Source: JANXYW01 sp964458665
Lineage (GTDB): Bacteria; Chloroflexota; Dehalococcoidia; DSTF01; JACRBR01
Assembly (NCBI GenBank): GCA_964458665.1
Contig: CAYWOO010000128.1
Span: forward strand, 1 to 46,102
Direction of reading: 5' to 3'
DNA length: 46,102 nt
This document shows, piece after piece, positions 8,745-16,440 of this stretch (the first letter of the stretch is position 1; every line of letters begins with the position of its first letter). The translations under genes and the position numbers were made by a program. Below the pieces are notes generated by a model that worked only from the letters and a program-made list of their open reading frames with translations, was not told the DNA's origin and did no database searches.

Positions 8745-8772
8745 GGCCAACAGCCCACAGCTAACCGCCAAT
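8745..8772. repeat. Degenerate 7-bp repeat series at the NUDIX 3' end
   Basis: GGCCAAC, AGCCCAC, AGCTAAC and CGCCAAT follow one another in 7-bp phase. The series runs across the NUDIX stop codon (8761-8763) into its last codons. Confidence 0.4.
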
Positions 8773-9297
8773 TCGCCGCCGCGCCACCCAATCCCGCAAC
8801 GCCTGCTCCGTCGTCTCGAACGCCAGCTCCGGCCACGGGATCGCGTCGGCGTCGCACCAGCGCACCGCCAACGACTCGTGGTCGGCGACGTAGGCCGCGG
8901 CGGTCGCGCTCGTTCCCTCGTACACCACCATCACGATGCCCACATGCGGACGCGTATACACACCCAGCAGCGGCCCCAGCGCTACGTCCAGCCCTACCTC
9001 TTCCTTCGCCTCGCGAATCGCGCCCTCCGCCGGCGTTTCCCCTATCTCAAGGAAGCCGCCGGGAAACGTCCACAGCCCTGCTTGTGGCTCCATAGCCCGT
9101 TGCTGCAGCAGCAGACGTCCGCTGTGCTCGACGATGACCGCCGCGATGACGCGCGGGTTCATGTAGTGGATGAAGCCGCACCCCTCGCACTGGTGGCGCC
9201 GCCGCTGTTCGGACTCGATGTGTCGCTCAACCAGCTCTCGACCGCACGTCTGGCAGTAGCGAGGCGTTGACAAACGTTCAGGCGACATGGTTGACAT
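8761..9297 (-). CDS. NUDIX hydrolase with N-terminal zinc ribbon
   Basis: A 178-residue protein. Residues 14-44 form a zinc ribbon (CQTCGREL ... CEGCGFIHYMNPR) and residues 45-170 a NUDIX domain with the full box GGFLEIGETPAEGAIREA followed by KEEVGL, whose Glu residues bind the metal. The ribbon-plus-NUDIX layout resembles the NADH pyrophosphatase (NudC) group, but the protein is shorter and lacks NudC's extra N-terminal domain, so it is better called a generic ADP-ribose/NAD-type NUDIX hydrolase. The start at 9297 could instead be the ATG at 9288. The gene is divergent from the zinc-ribbon gene at 9442. Confidence 0.9.
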   Translation of the reverse strand: MSTMSPERLSTPRYCQTCGRELVERHIESEQRRRHQCEGCGFIHYMNPRVIAAVIVEHSGRLLLQQRAMEPQAGLWTFPGGFLEIGETPAEGAIREAKEEVGLDVALGPLLGVYTRPHVGIVMVVYEGTSATAAAYVADHESLAVRWCDADAIPWPELAFETTEQALRDWVARRRIGG

Positions 9298-9333
9298 CTC
9301 CGCGCATGATGGTGAGATTCACGACAGAATTGC

Positions 9334-9363
9334 TTGACGGCAAATGAGTACCTGCCCTACACT
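9334..9363 (+). promoter_or_regulatory. Candidate sigma-70-type promoter for the zinc-ribbon gene
   Basis: TTGACG (9334-9339) and TACACT (9358-9363) are 18 bp apart. Expected transcription start is about 9370, leaving a leader of roughly 70 nt before the GTG at 9442. Confidence 0.5.
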
Positions 9364-9441
9364 CTGCCTCATCCGCGGCCCGGACGAGGGCATTCGGCCT
9401 ACAGTCGCGAGCTTCACTATCCGTCTCAAGGAGGGAAAACG

Positions 9442-9735
9442 GTGGCATTTGAAGATAAGTCGTTGACTTGTCGTGATTGCGGTGGCACCTTCGTGTTCAC
9501 TGCGGGCGAGCAAGGGTTCTACCTCGAGAAGGGGCTCCTCAACGAGCCTCAGCGCTGCACCGTCTGCCGCGTCAACCGCCGGCGCGAACGCACGTCTGGC
9601 AGCGGCCGCGAAACGACCACCGTCGCCTGCGCCAGCTGCGGCGGTAGCGCCACCGTCCCGTTCGTCCCCCGCCTCGACCGCCCCGTCTACTGCAGCACCT
9701 GCTTCGAACAGGAGCGCGCCGCCGTAGCCAGCTGA
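9442..9735 (+). CDS. Zinc-ribbon domain protein
   Basis: A 97-residue protein with two Cys4 modules. The first is TCRDCGGTFVFTAGEQGFY with the partner pair CTVCRVNRRRER. The second is ACASCGGSATVPF with YCSTCFEQE. The first half resembles the probable zinc-ribbon (zf-trcl) family; proteins of this shape are common in Chloroflexota and cyanobacteria with no known function. The GTG at 9442 is chosen because AAGGAGGG ends six bases upstream; an upstream ATG at 9334 falls in the promoter. It may bind nucleic acid, but nothing here proves it. Confidence 0.8.
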   Translation: MAFEDKSLTCRDCGGTFVFTAGEQGFYLEKGLLNEPQRCTVCRVNRRRERTSGSGRETTTVACASCGGSATVPFVPRLDRPVYCSTCFEQERAAVAS

Positions 9736-9875
9736 TCCGCCCCAATTGCTCCGGGTGCCCGCCGACCCACACCTCGGCGGGCATCTTCGCATCCTGCGTG
9801 CCACCTCAGCTCGCCGGCGGAGCCCAACCAGCACCGCTCCGAAGCGGGGTGGCACCCCAGACCACCTCCCGACGC

Positions 9876-9903
9876 GAACTGCGAACTACGAACTGAGAAC
9901 TAC
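9876..9903. repeat. 7-bp tandem repeat GAACTNN, four copies
   Basis: GAACTGC, GAACTAC, GAACTGA and GAACTAC occupy 9876-9903, four bases beyond the 3' end of moaE. The period equals that of the ACCAATC tract but the unit differs. Confidence 0.8.
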
Positions 9904-9906
9904 CGG

Positions 9907-10329
9907 CTACTCCGAACCAGGCATGTGCCCTTCGACCCACTCCTCGCCGTCGTCCCACACTTCCTTCTTCCAGATTGGCACCACCTGCTTGATCCGGTCC
10001 ACCGCGAAGTGGCATGCCTCGAACGCCGCAACCCGGTGCGCCGAGGACACCGCCACCAGCAAACTCGTCTCGCCGATCTCCAGCCGCCCCACGCGATGCA
10101 GCGCACCGATGCCCGTGACGGGGAACTTCGCTCGCAGCTCTTCCGCGATCTCTCGCATCTTCTTGATCGCCATTTCCGGGTACACGTCATACTCCAGATA
10201 CTGCACGCTGCGGCCGAGATTCTCGTTGCGCACCACACCGTAGAACAGCGCGACGGCCCCGCTCTCGTCGACGCGCACCGACTCGACGAGCGCGGTGGGA
10301 TCGAGCGGCTCGCGCATGATGGCGAACAT
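9907..10329 (-). CDS. moaE: Molybdopterin synthase catalytic subunit MoaE
   Basis: A 140-residue MoaE, which transfers sulfur from thiocarboxylated MoaD to precursor Z to make molybdopterin. Typical segments are GAVALFYGVVRNEN, LEYDVYPEMA, HRVGRLEIGE, VSSAHRVAAFEACHFAVDR and the C-terminal PIWKKEVW with the active-site Lys pair. The ATG overlaps the moaD stop by one base (TGATG), so the two are translationally coupled as expected for partners. Confidence 0.95.
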   Translation of the reverse strand: MFAIMREPLDPTALVESVRVDESGAVALFYGVVRNENLGRSVQYLEYDVYPEMAIKKMREIAEELRAKFPVTGIGALHRVGRLEIGETSLLVAVSSAHRVAAFEACHFAVDRIKQVVPIWKKEVWDDGEEWVEGHMPGSE

Positions 10330-10679
10330 CAGCGCCGCTCCGTTCTGCGATGTCGCGCATCCGGCTGATGTTCTGCAACCTGAAGCACGGTCGCGCAGGG
10401 GCGGGCCGAGGCCTGCCCGTGCCCGGCGTACGCACCACCGCTCACCGGGGGAATCAGCGCCACCCGATCGCCATCACGCAGCACCTGGCTCGAATCCACG
10501 TACTCCTCGTCGATCGCGCACACCAACGTCGGCAGCAGCGCCTCCACCACCGGATGCTGCGCCCCGAGCGTCTCCCGCAGCACCGCCACCGTCGCCCCCT
10601 CCGGCAAGATCATCTCGATCTCCCGCTCCCCAATGAGCTGATGCAGCCCTGCAAACAACCGCACGCTAACAGTAATCAC
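10329..10679 (-). CDS. moaD: Molybdopterin synthase sulfur carrier MoaD with unusual C-terminal extension
   Basis: A 116-residue ubiquitin-like sulfur carrier. Residues 1-82 are a complete MoaD (MITVSVRLFAGLHQLIG ... LRDGDRVALIPPVSGG), ending in the Gly-Gly that must normally be the C-terminus for adenylation by MoeB and thiocarboxylation. Here translation continues for 34 further residues (AYAGHGQASARP ... RHRRTERR) before the stop overlapping moaE. The extra codons contain a palindromic element (10397-10419) also found at 23967 and 24999. Either the tail is cut off, another MoaD is used, or the gene is impaired. The extension looks like a consequence of repeat insertion. Confidence 0.9.
   Translation of the reverse strand: MITVSVRLFAGLHQLIGEREIEMILPEGATVAVLRETLGAQHPVVEALLPTLVCAIDEEYVDSSQVLRDGDRVALIPPVSGGAYAGHGQASARPCATVLQVAEHQPDARHRRTERR
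10397..10419. repeat. Dispersed palindrome, family A, copy 1 (inside moaD)
   Basis: GGGCGGGCC (10399-10407), a GA centre, and GGCCTGCCC (10410-10418) pair with one mismatch, in the context AGGGGCGGG ... CCTGCCCG. The 24999 copy, read on the minus strand, has the same flanks and the same mismatch. It begins 14 bases after the MoaD Gly-Gly codons. Confidence 0.65.
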
Positions 10680-10728
10680 GCGCGCCTCGAATCTGCCTCA
10701 ACGACCTACAACCAGCCCCAGATCCAAT

Positions 10729-10774
10729 CCCCTCTCCACGTCGTGGAGAGGGGTGGCCGGAGGCCGGGGTGAGG
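10729..10774. repeat. Dispersed palindromic repeat, family B, copy 2
   Basis: CCCCTCTCCACG (10729-10740), a single T, and CGTGGAGAGGGG (10742-10753) form a perfect 12-bp inverted repeat. A tail TGGCCGGAGGCC with GGGGTGAGG follows. It lies between moaD and comF, which are divergent. Confidence 0.75.
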
Positions 10775-10894
10775 TGCTCGTGCGCCCGCGAATATCCCGC
10801 AATCGCATCAGACTCCCGTGTCGATCCACGCGCAGTATCCCGCATTGTACCCAGCGAGCTTTACATATCCCGAACATCACGCGCCCGCGCGTGC

Positions 10895-10900
10895 GATACT
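10895..10900 (+). promoter_or_regulatory. Candidate -10 box for comF, leaderless type
   Basis: GATACT ends nine bases before the comF ATG with no Shine-Dalgarno sequence between, exactly the spacing seen at dprA. No -35 box is evident. Confidence 0.35.
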
Positions 10901-10909
10901 CGCCGCACG

Positions 10910-11608
10910 ATGGTCCACCTGCTCGAACGCACCTCCCGCGCCGCCCTCGATCTGCTCTTCCCACCGCGCTGCGCACTCTGCGGCGTTCTGGGCCGCTTGC
11001 TCTGCGATCCCTGCGCGGGCACGTTGCCCGTGGCCGACGGCAAGCGCTGCCAGCGATGCTGGACACCCGTAGCGCGCGGCCTCGTCTGCACGCACTGCTT
11101 CACAGAAGACGAAATCGCGTTCGCGACGATCCGCGCGCTGTTCGTCATGGAGGAAGGCGCCCGCGCGCTCGTCCATGCACTCAAGTACGAAGGCATGTCG
11201 GCGTTGGCCGCGCCGATGGCCGAACTGATGGCGGCCGAGCTCGAGGCGACCGCCGCCGACCTGGTCGTACCGGTACCGCTGCACAGCAGCCGCCAACGAT
11301 CGCGCGGCTACAATCAGGCCGCGCTTCTGGGCAGCCAGCTAGCAGCCGCCGCGAGCCTCCCCTTCGACGCGCGAGGCGCCCGCCGCACCCGCGCCACGAA
11401 GCCGCTCGCCCTCACCATGCACCGCGACGAGCGCCGCGCCATCGTCGCGGGCGCGTTCGCGGCCGCACCCGAGCGCGTCGAAAGCCGTAGCATCCTTCTC
11501 GTCGACGATGTCGCCACCACGGGCGCGACCCTCGACGCCTGCGCAAGAGCGCTGCTCGATGCCGGCGCCCAGCGCGTACACTGCCTCACGTTCGCCCGCG
11601 CCGGTTGA
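10910..11608 (+). CDS. comF: ComF family protein (phosphoribosyltransferase fold)
   Basis: A 232-residue ComF-type protein. The N-terminus holds a zinc-finger array (FPPRCALCGVLGRLLCDPC, then CQRCW and CTHCF). The rest is a PRTase-like domain with KYEG, VPVPLHSSRQRSRGYNQA and the PRPP-binding loop ILLVDDVATTGATLDAC. ComF is linked to DNA uptake in several bacteria, but the family is also widespread in non-competent ones. The ATG at 10910 gives a normal N-terminus (MVHLLERTSRAALDLLFP); upstream in-frame codons lie in repeat-rich gap sequence. Confidence 0.92.
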   Translation: MVHLLERTSRAALDLLFPPRCALCGVLGRLLCDPCAGTLPVADGKRCQRCWTPVARGLVCTHCFTEDEIAFATIRALFVMEEGARALVHALKYEGMSALAAPMAELMAAELEATAADLVVPVPLHSSRQRSRGYNQAALLGSQLAAAASLPFDARGARRTRATKPLALTMHRDERRAIVAGAFAAAPERVESRSILLVDDVATTGATLDACARALLDAGAQRVHCLTFARAG

Positions 11609-11632
11609 ATCGACGCAGCGTGAACACGGGCG

Positions 11633-11638
11633 TATAGT
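11633..11638 (+). promoter_or_regulatory. Candidate -10 box upstream of the TldE-like gene
   Basis: TATAGT lies 37 bp before the ATG in the 67-bp gap after comF. No matching -35 was found. Confidence 0.3.
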
Positions 11639-11675
11639 TCCAGCTGTCGGAACACCGCTAACCGGAGCGAGACGC

Positions 11676-13025
11676 ATGCTGGGTGAACAGGAAGTCCGCC
11701 GCATCGCCGAGACGGTGCTCTCCGCGAGCCGTGCTGACCAGACCGAGGTCGAGGTATTCGCCAACGACTCCGCGCTCACCCGCTTCGCCAACAACTACAT
11801 CCATCAGAACGTTGAGCAATCGGACGTCGATGTCCGTGTCCGCGCCGTCATCGGCCAGAAGATCGGTATCGCCTCCACGAACGAGATCTCGCCCGAAGCG
11901 CTGGCCCGCGTCGCGGCTCGCGCGCTGGAGCTGGCCGAGCACCAGCGCGAGAACGAAGACTTCCGCTCGCTGCCACGCCCCGCGCCCATCGCGCCGGTTA
12001 GCAGCTTCGCCGAAGCCACGGCGCGCTGCGGTCCGGAAGAGCGCGCCGCCGTGGTCGGCCAGATCTGCGATGCATCGTCGCGCGCGGGACTGATAGCTGC
12101 GGGCGCGTTTCACACGACAGCGCAGGAGCTGGCGGTTGCCAACTCGTTCGGCGTTTTCGCCTACAACCGCGAGACCCAGGCCGACATCAACACCGTGGTC
12201 ATGTCCGAGACATCCAGCGGCTACGCGGCGCGCGTCAGCAAGGACGTCGGCGACATCGATGGCGATTCAGTCGCGCAAGAAGCCGTCGGCGGCGCGCTGC
12301 GCGGCGTCAACCCCGCCGCGATCGACCCCGGCGATTACGAGGTAATCCTCCAACCCTACGCCGTCGTCGATCTGCTCGATTTCTTCTCGTATCTCTCGTT
12401 CGGGGCGCTGCCGTACACGGAGAAACGCAGCTTCATGGCCGGCCGGCTGGGCGAAAAGGTGATGGGCGACAACATCAGCATCTGGGACAATGCGCTCTCG
12501 TCAGACGGCATCCCGTCGCCGTTCGACTACGAAGGCGTCCCACGCCAGCGCGTCGGCTTCGTCGAGAACGGCATCGCGCAGGGCGTCGTCTGGGACAGCT
12601 ATCTCGCCGCCAAGATCGGCGGCGAAGCGCGCAGCACTGGCCATGCGCTGCCCGCAGGCGTCACCTTCGGCCCCATCCCGCTCAACATGTTCATGGCGCC
12701 TGGCGACGCCACGGTCGACGAGATGATTCGCAGCACGAAGCGTGGCATCTACGTCAGCCGCTTCTGGTACACGCGCTCCGTCCACCCCCTCAACGTCATC
12801 GTCACCGGCATGACGCGTGACGGCACATTCCTCATCGAAGACGGCAAGATCGCCGGCCCCGTGCGCAGCCTGCGGTTCACGCAGGGCTATGTCGATGCCT
12901 TGAACTGCGTCGACGCCGTCGGCAACGATCCCATGCTTGTTTTGGGCGATCTGGGCGGCGGCGTCCGCAGCGTTCCCGCGCTCAAGATCGCAAAGTGGAC
13001 CTTCACTGGTGTCAGCGAGCTGTGA
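11676..13025 (+). CDS. TldD/PmbA family protein, TldE-like (lacks HExxxH)
   Basis: A 449-residue member of the TldD/PmbA family. TldD and TldE (PmbA) form a heterodimeric metalloprotease that trims modified peptides such as microcin B17 and degrades CcdA. This sequence shows the shared framework (TEVEVFANDSALTRFANN, VDVRVRAVIGQKIG, PGDYEVILQPYAVVDLLDF, C-terminal LGDLGGGVRSVPALKI) but not the HExxxH zinc site of TldD, so it is the non-catalytic TldE type. No TldD partner is adjacent. The ATG at 11676 follows a CGGAGCGAG ribosome binding site. A TldD encoded elsewhere would be expected. Confidence 0.9.
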   Translation: MLGEQEVRRIAETVLSASRADQTEVEVFANDSALTRFANNYIHQNVEQSDVDVRVRAVIGQKIGIASTNEISPEALARVAARALELAEHQRENEDFRSLPRPAPIAPVSSFAEATARCGPEERAAVVGQICDASSRAGLIAAGAFHTTAQELAVANSFGVFAYNRETQADINTVVMSETSSGYAARVSKDVGDIDGDSVAQEAVGGALRGVNPAAIDPGDYEVILQPYAVVDLLDFFSYLSFGALPYTEKRSFMAGRLGEKVMGDNISIWDNALSSDGIPSPFDYEGVPRQRVGFVENGIAQGVVWDSYLAAKIGGEARSTGHALPAGVTFGPIPLNMFMAPGDATVDEMIRSTKRGIYVSRFWYTRSVHPLNVIVTGMTRDGTFLIEDGKIAGPVRSLRFTQGYVDALNCVDAVGNDPMLVLGDLGGGVRSVPALKIAKWTFTGVSEL

Positions 13026-13141
13026 TCCATCGACGACTGTTCCACCGAGCCGCAGAACGAGAGTCCGGAGCGAAGCGCCAACTGTCCGAAACGCTAACCA
13101 ACCGCTGACCGCGAACTCTGTCGACCGTGAACTACCAACTT

Positions 13142-13534
13142 ATGATCATCTTCACGCTCACCGAAGCCGAAGCGCTCCTCCCGCAACTGCGTGACGAGCT
13201 GCTCGCCATGCAAGCCTGCAAGCGCGAAGTCGATGACCTCCGAAGCTCGTTCGAGCACGCCGCCCACAAGAGCGCGGGAAACGGCCACGTGAAGGACGAG
13301 GAGACGCTTGCCGGGAAGCGCCGCCGAGCCGAATCCCTCGTCGAGCAAATCAACCAGCGACTGGCGCTCATCAACGGCTGGGGCGTCGAACTGAAGGGCA
13401 TCGACGAAGGCCTCATCGACTTCCCGAGCCACCGCGACGATCGCATCATCTACCTCTGCTGGAAGCTCGGCGAAGACACCATCGCCTGGTGGCACGAAAT
13501 CGACACCGGCTTCGCCAGCCGCCAACCCCTCTAA
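13142..13534 (+). CDS. DUF2203 family protein
   Basis: A 130-residue protein starting MIIFTLTEAEALLPQLRDEL, the usual opening of DUF2203 proteins, and ending with IYLCWKLGEDTIAWWHEIDTGFASRQPL, also characteristic. The middle is a charged, probably coiled-coil segment (residues 20-80). Function is unknown. A GTG 15 bases upstream is an alternative start; the ATG matches the family N-terminus better. It is probably monocistronic or read through from the TldE-like gene (116-bp gap with a degenerate repeat). Confidence 0.88.
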   Translation: MIIFTLTEAEALLPQLRDELLAMQACKREVDDLRSSFEHAAHKSAGNGHVKDEETLAGKRRRAESLVEQINQRLALINGWGVELKGIDEGLIDFPSHRDDRIIYLCWKLGEDTIAWWHEIDTGFASRQPL

Positions 13535-13908
13535 CGCCCTCGCGCCACTCAGGACTCGAACGCGCTCCGCAGGGGCGGATACACGGCTGTGCGCCCTGGT
13601 GCGGACGGATCGGTCGCAATACTGGTGTCGTCGCGACCGTGCCCGCGTAACCGCCAGCGGCACCTAACCTTCGGCATAGGAAGGATCACCGGGCGGCGGC
13701 GCAAATGTTCGACCAACGCCGACAGCCTTCGTGCCGGTCGTGCTCGTAGCGGAGGGTGCCCCTTGCGTTGTCCGACATAACGCTCGCGCATCGAATGGAT
13801 AATCCGCGTGCGCTTATGCGCTCCCAGAATTGCACTAACCCACCTCGTCGCCGAGAATGACCGAAGATTTCGAACGCAATACCTTTGAATCGAAGCGAAG
13901 GCGGTGCA
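13535..13908. other. 374-bp gap before yjbQ, no feature recognised
   Basis: No convincing reading frame, RNA gene or terminator was found. A weak echo of the family A palindrome (CAGGGGCG ... CGCCCTG) lies near 13570-13598. Short frames on both strands here have no recognisable content. Confidence 0.4.
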
Positions 13909-14415
13909 ATGGAACAGACGATGGTCGAAGCGCGCCGGGAGACCGTGGCCAGGTCTGACGCTCCCTCCACTCGCGTCCTGTGCGAGGCCATCGAGTTCGA
14001 GACGACCATGGCGCCTGAGTTCATCGACATCACCGACGAGGTCGTCCGCATCGTCGAGGCCTCCGGCATAGCATTCGGCCAGGTCGCTGTCTTCTCGCAG
14101 CACACCACCGCCGCCATCAAGATCAACGAGCACGAGCCGCTCCTGCTCCGCGACCTTGCCCGCACGCTCCGCAACTTCGCGCCGCCCAACGCCTATTACG
14201 AGCACAACGACTTCTCTCGCCGCACGGTCAACATGAACCCCGACGAGTGCGCGAACGGCCATGCGCACGTCCAGCACCTCTACCTCGGCACCAGCGAGAC
14301 CATCCCCGTCGTCGATGGCCGTATCACCCTCGGCGCGTGGCAGCGCGTCTTCCTTATCGAGCTGGATCACCCCCGCCTACGTCGCGTCCTCGTCAACGTC
14401 GTCGGAACCACCTAG
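13909..14415 (+). CDS. YjbQ family protein (secondary thiamine-phosphate synthase-like, UPF0047)
   Basis: A 168-residue protein with the full YjbQ core: SQHTTAAIKINEHEPLLLRD, the downstream NGHAHVQHLYLGTSETIP, GRITLGAWQRVFLIELDHPR and a C-terminal RVLVNVVG. His and Glu residues of the first and second motifs form the putative metal site. Some members show weak thiamine phosphate synthase activity in E. coli mutants, but the true role is unknown. The ATG at 13909 is preferred; it carries about 30 extra N-terminal residues before the conserved domain, so the ATG at 13921 is possible too. Confidence 0.92.
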   Translation: MEQTMVEARRETVARSDAPSTRVLCEAIEFETTMAPEFIDITDEVVRIVEASGIAFGQVAVFSQHTTAAIKINEHEPLLLRDLARTLRNFAPPNAYYEHNDFSRRTVNMNPDECANGHAHVQHLYLGTSETIPVVDGRITLGAWQRVFLIELDHPRLRRVLVNVVGTT

Positions 14416-14508
14416 CCGCACCTCGCGTTCCGGGTTGCGCCTCAGCAATCTCGGGAACGCAGGGCCTGTGCTTCCCGTTCGGGGCGAACACGGCCGATCG
14501 GGCGCTCA

Positions 14509-15600
14509 TCATTTCGGAATCAAGTGCACCGCCGTCGCCTTGAACGACGCGATCACCGCCGACCCCTCCTCGATCCCCAGATCCTCCAGCGACCGCCGGG
14601 TCACCCGTGCCGTCAGCCGGAACCCGCAGTCGATCTCGACGCGCGCGTCCGCGCCCGTGCGCACGATGCGGCGCACCCGCCCGGGGATGTGATTTCGCGC
14701 GCTGCCCGGCGCATGCTCGCCGGCCGGTGCGATGCTCACGTCTTCGGGCCGCAGGCACACCAGCGCCTCCGTGAATGGCCCGTCATCCAGCGCTTCGATC
14801 GTGTGCTCGGCCGCCGTCAGCGCCACCAGGCCGCCCGCGCGCTCGATCACGGTCGCCCGCACCATCGTCTCGACGCCAACGAATGCGGCGACCTCCTCGT
14901 CGGCCGGTGATCCGAAGACATCGGCGGGCGCACCGATCTGGCGGATGTTGCCGCCGATCATCACGGCCACGCGATCGCCCAGCCGTGCCGCTTCGTCGTG
15001 GTCGTGCGTCACCAGCACCGTCGTCGTATGCGTCTCGGCCAGTACCGACGCCAGGTCGTCCGTGATCGCCGCGCGCGTCGGTGTATCGAGCGCGCTGAAC
15101 GGCTCGTCGAGCAGCAGCACCTCCGGCTCCAGCGCGAAGGCGCGCGCCAGGCTGACACGCTGCGCCTCGCCGCCGGAAAGGGTGCGCGATGATCGCCCGG
15201 CCAACGCGCCGACGCCAAAACGTTCGAGCCACCGCTGTGCGCGTTCGTGGCGCGCTGGTCGCGCAACGCCGCGCAGTCGCAGCCCCGCCTCCACGTTCGC
15301 CAGCACCGACCGATCGAGCAGCAGGGGCTCCTGAAACACCACTGCCATCCGCCTTCGCAGCGCAAGCTCGCGCCCGCGCACCGGCATGCCATCGAAGACC
15401 ACCTCGCCCGCCGACGCGCGTTCCAGCAGCGCCAGGTGCAGCAGCAACGTCGTCTTGCCGGCGCCGTTCGGCCCCACAATCGCCAGCGAAGTGCCCGAGA
15501 ACACGTCGATGCGCGCCACGTCGAGAATCGTCGCGCCGCCGCGAACGGCGCGCAATCCGCGCACCGCGAGCTTGGGGTCGCCGGTCAGCGTTGCAGCCAC
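14509..15600 (-). CDS. tupC: Tungstate/molybdate ABC transporter ATP-binding protein
   Basis: A 363-residue ABC ATPase: Walker A GPNGAGKTT, Q-loop VVFQEPLLL, signature LSGGEAQR, Walker B VLLLDEPFSALD, switch His in LVTHDHDEA. A C-terminal TOBE/Mop-like domain (about residues 260-363, including LVCLRPEDVSIAP) may sense oxyanion. It follows tupA and tupB, so it powers tungstate (or molybdate) import. I place the start at the GTG at 15600, inside the tupB end (16-bp overlap), because homology begins just after it. An upstream ATG at 15687 is possible. The symbol is by context; ModC or WtpC are close alternatives. Confidence 0.9.
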   Translation of the reverse strand: MAATLTGDPKLAVRGLRAVRGGATILDVARIDVFSGTSLAIVGPNGAGKTTLLLHLALLERASAGEVVFDGMPVRGRELALRRRMAVVFQEPLLLDRSVLANVEAGLRLRGVARPARHERAQRWLERFGVGALAGRSSRTLSGGEAQRVSLARAFALEPEVLLLDEPFSALDTPTRAAITDDLASVLAETHTTTVLVTHDHDEAARLGDRVAVMIGGNIRQIGAPADVFGSPADEEVAAFVGVETMVRATVIERAGGLVALTAAEHTIEALDDGPFTEALVCLRPEDVSIAPAGEHAPGSARNHIPGRVRRIVRTGADARVEIDCGFRLTARVTRRSLEDLGIEEGSAVIASFKATAVHLIPK

Positions 15601-16355
15601 GTCCGCACCACCGGTGTATGGGATGTCGTCGCGGGCGCACTCTCGCGCGGTCGCGATGGGTCTCGATGGATGCCTAGCTGCACCCACGTGAACAGCGCAT
15701 TCACCGTGATCATCATTGCCAGCAGGATGATGCCCAGCGCGAGCGCAACGCCGAAGTTACCCTTGCTCTGTTCCAGCAGCACCGCGCCCGTAAGCACTCG
15801 CGTCTGCCCCGAGATATTGCCACCCACCATCACCGAAGCGCCGACCTCCGAGATCGCAGCGCCGAATCCGGCCATGAGCGCCGCCAGCATGGGCAGCCGC
15901 ACTTCTTGAAGCAGGATCCACAGCATCTGCAGCCGCGATGCGCCCAGCGCGTACACCTGCAGCCGTAGCCGCGGATGCAACCCCGCCAGCGAGGCCGCCG
16001 TGAACCCCGTGATCACCGGCGTCGCAATGATCACCTGCGCCGCGATGATCGCCTTCGGCGTATAGATCCACCCCAGCTCGCCCAGCGGGCCACTGCGCCA
16101 GAGGATGATAGCCACGAACAGCCCGACGACGACCGGCGGCAGGCCCATACCCGTATTCACCAGGGTCATCACGACCCATCGCCCCGGAAATCGCCCGAAC
16201 GCGAGCGCCGCACCCAGCCCGACGCCAATCACGAGGCTGATTAATGTGGCAATACCGGAGACGTACACGGATCGGATCGCGATCTCGTACACGTCGTTGC
16301 GGTTGTGGGCCAGCAAGCCTACCGCGTCCTTCAGGCCTTCCCAGATCAGGTCCAT
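15585..16355 (-). CDS. tupB: Tungstate ABC transporter permease
   Basis: A 256-residue integral membrane permease with about six hydrophobic segments, starting MDLIWEGLKDAVGLL. The cytoplasmic coupling loop is visible as ALGASRLQMLWILLQEVRLP, close to the EAA motif of TupB/ModB-type permeases, and the C-terminus is LLAMMITVNALFTWVQL. The ATG at 16355 has GAGGCAAGGG upstream and matches the family N-terminus better than the ATG at 16421. The stop lies inside the tupC start region, so the two are probably translationally coupled. Confidence 0.92.
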   Translation of the reverse strand: MDLIWEGLKDAVGLLAHNRNDVYEIAIRSVYVSGIATLISLVIGVGLGAALAFGRFPGRWVVMTLVNTGMGLPPVVVGLFVAIILWRSGPLGELGWIYTPKAIIAAQVIIATPVITGFTAASLAGLHPRLRLQVYALGASRLQMLWILLQEVRLPMLAALMAGFGAAISEVGASVMVGGNISGQTRVLTGAVLLEQSKGNFGVALALGIILLAMMITVNALFTWVQLGIHRDPSRPRESAPATTSHTPVVRTWLQR

Positions 16356-16440
16356 GCCCTTGCCTCGGCTCGCCGAAAGACGGAACGCGCGTCCAACGAC
16401 GCGCGCTTCCATCATCTGCACGTTGCGAATATCTTACCGC

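Noticed and set aside
8670..9270. Two overlapping plus-strand frames opposite the NUDIX gene
   Set aside because: The NUDIX box and zinc ribbon are read on the minus strand; these frames are Pro/Arg-rich shadows.
13549..14370. Open frame on the minus strand opposite yjbQ
   Set aside because: YjbQ motifs are clear on the other strand; this product has no recognisable content.
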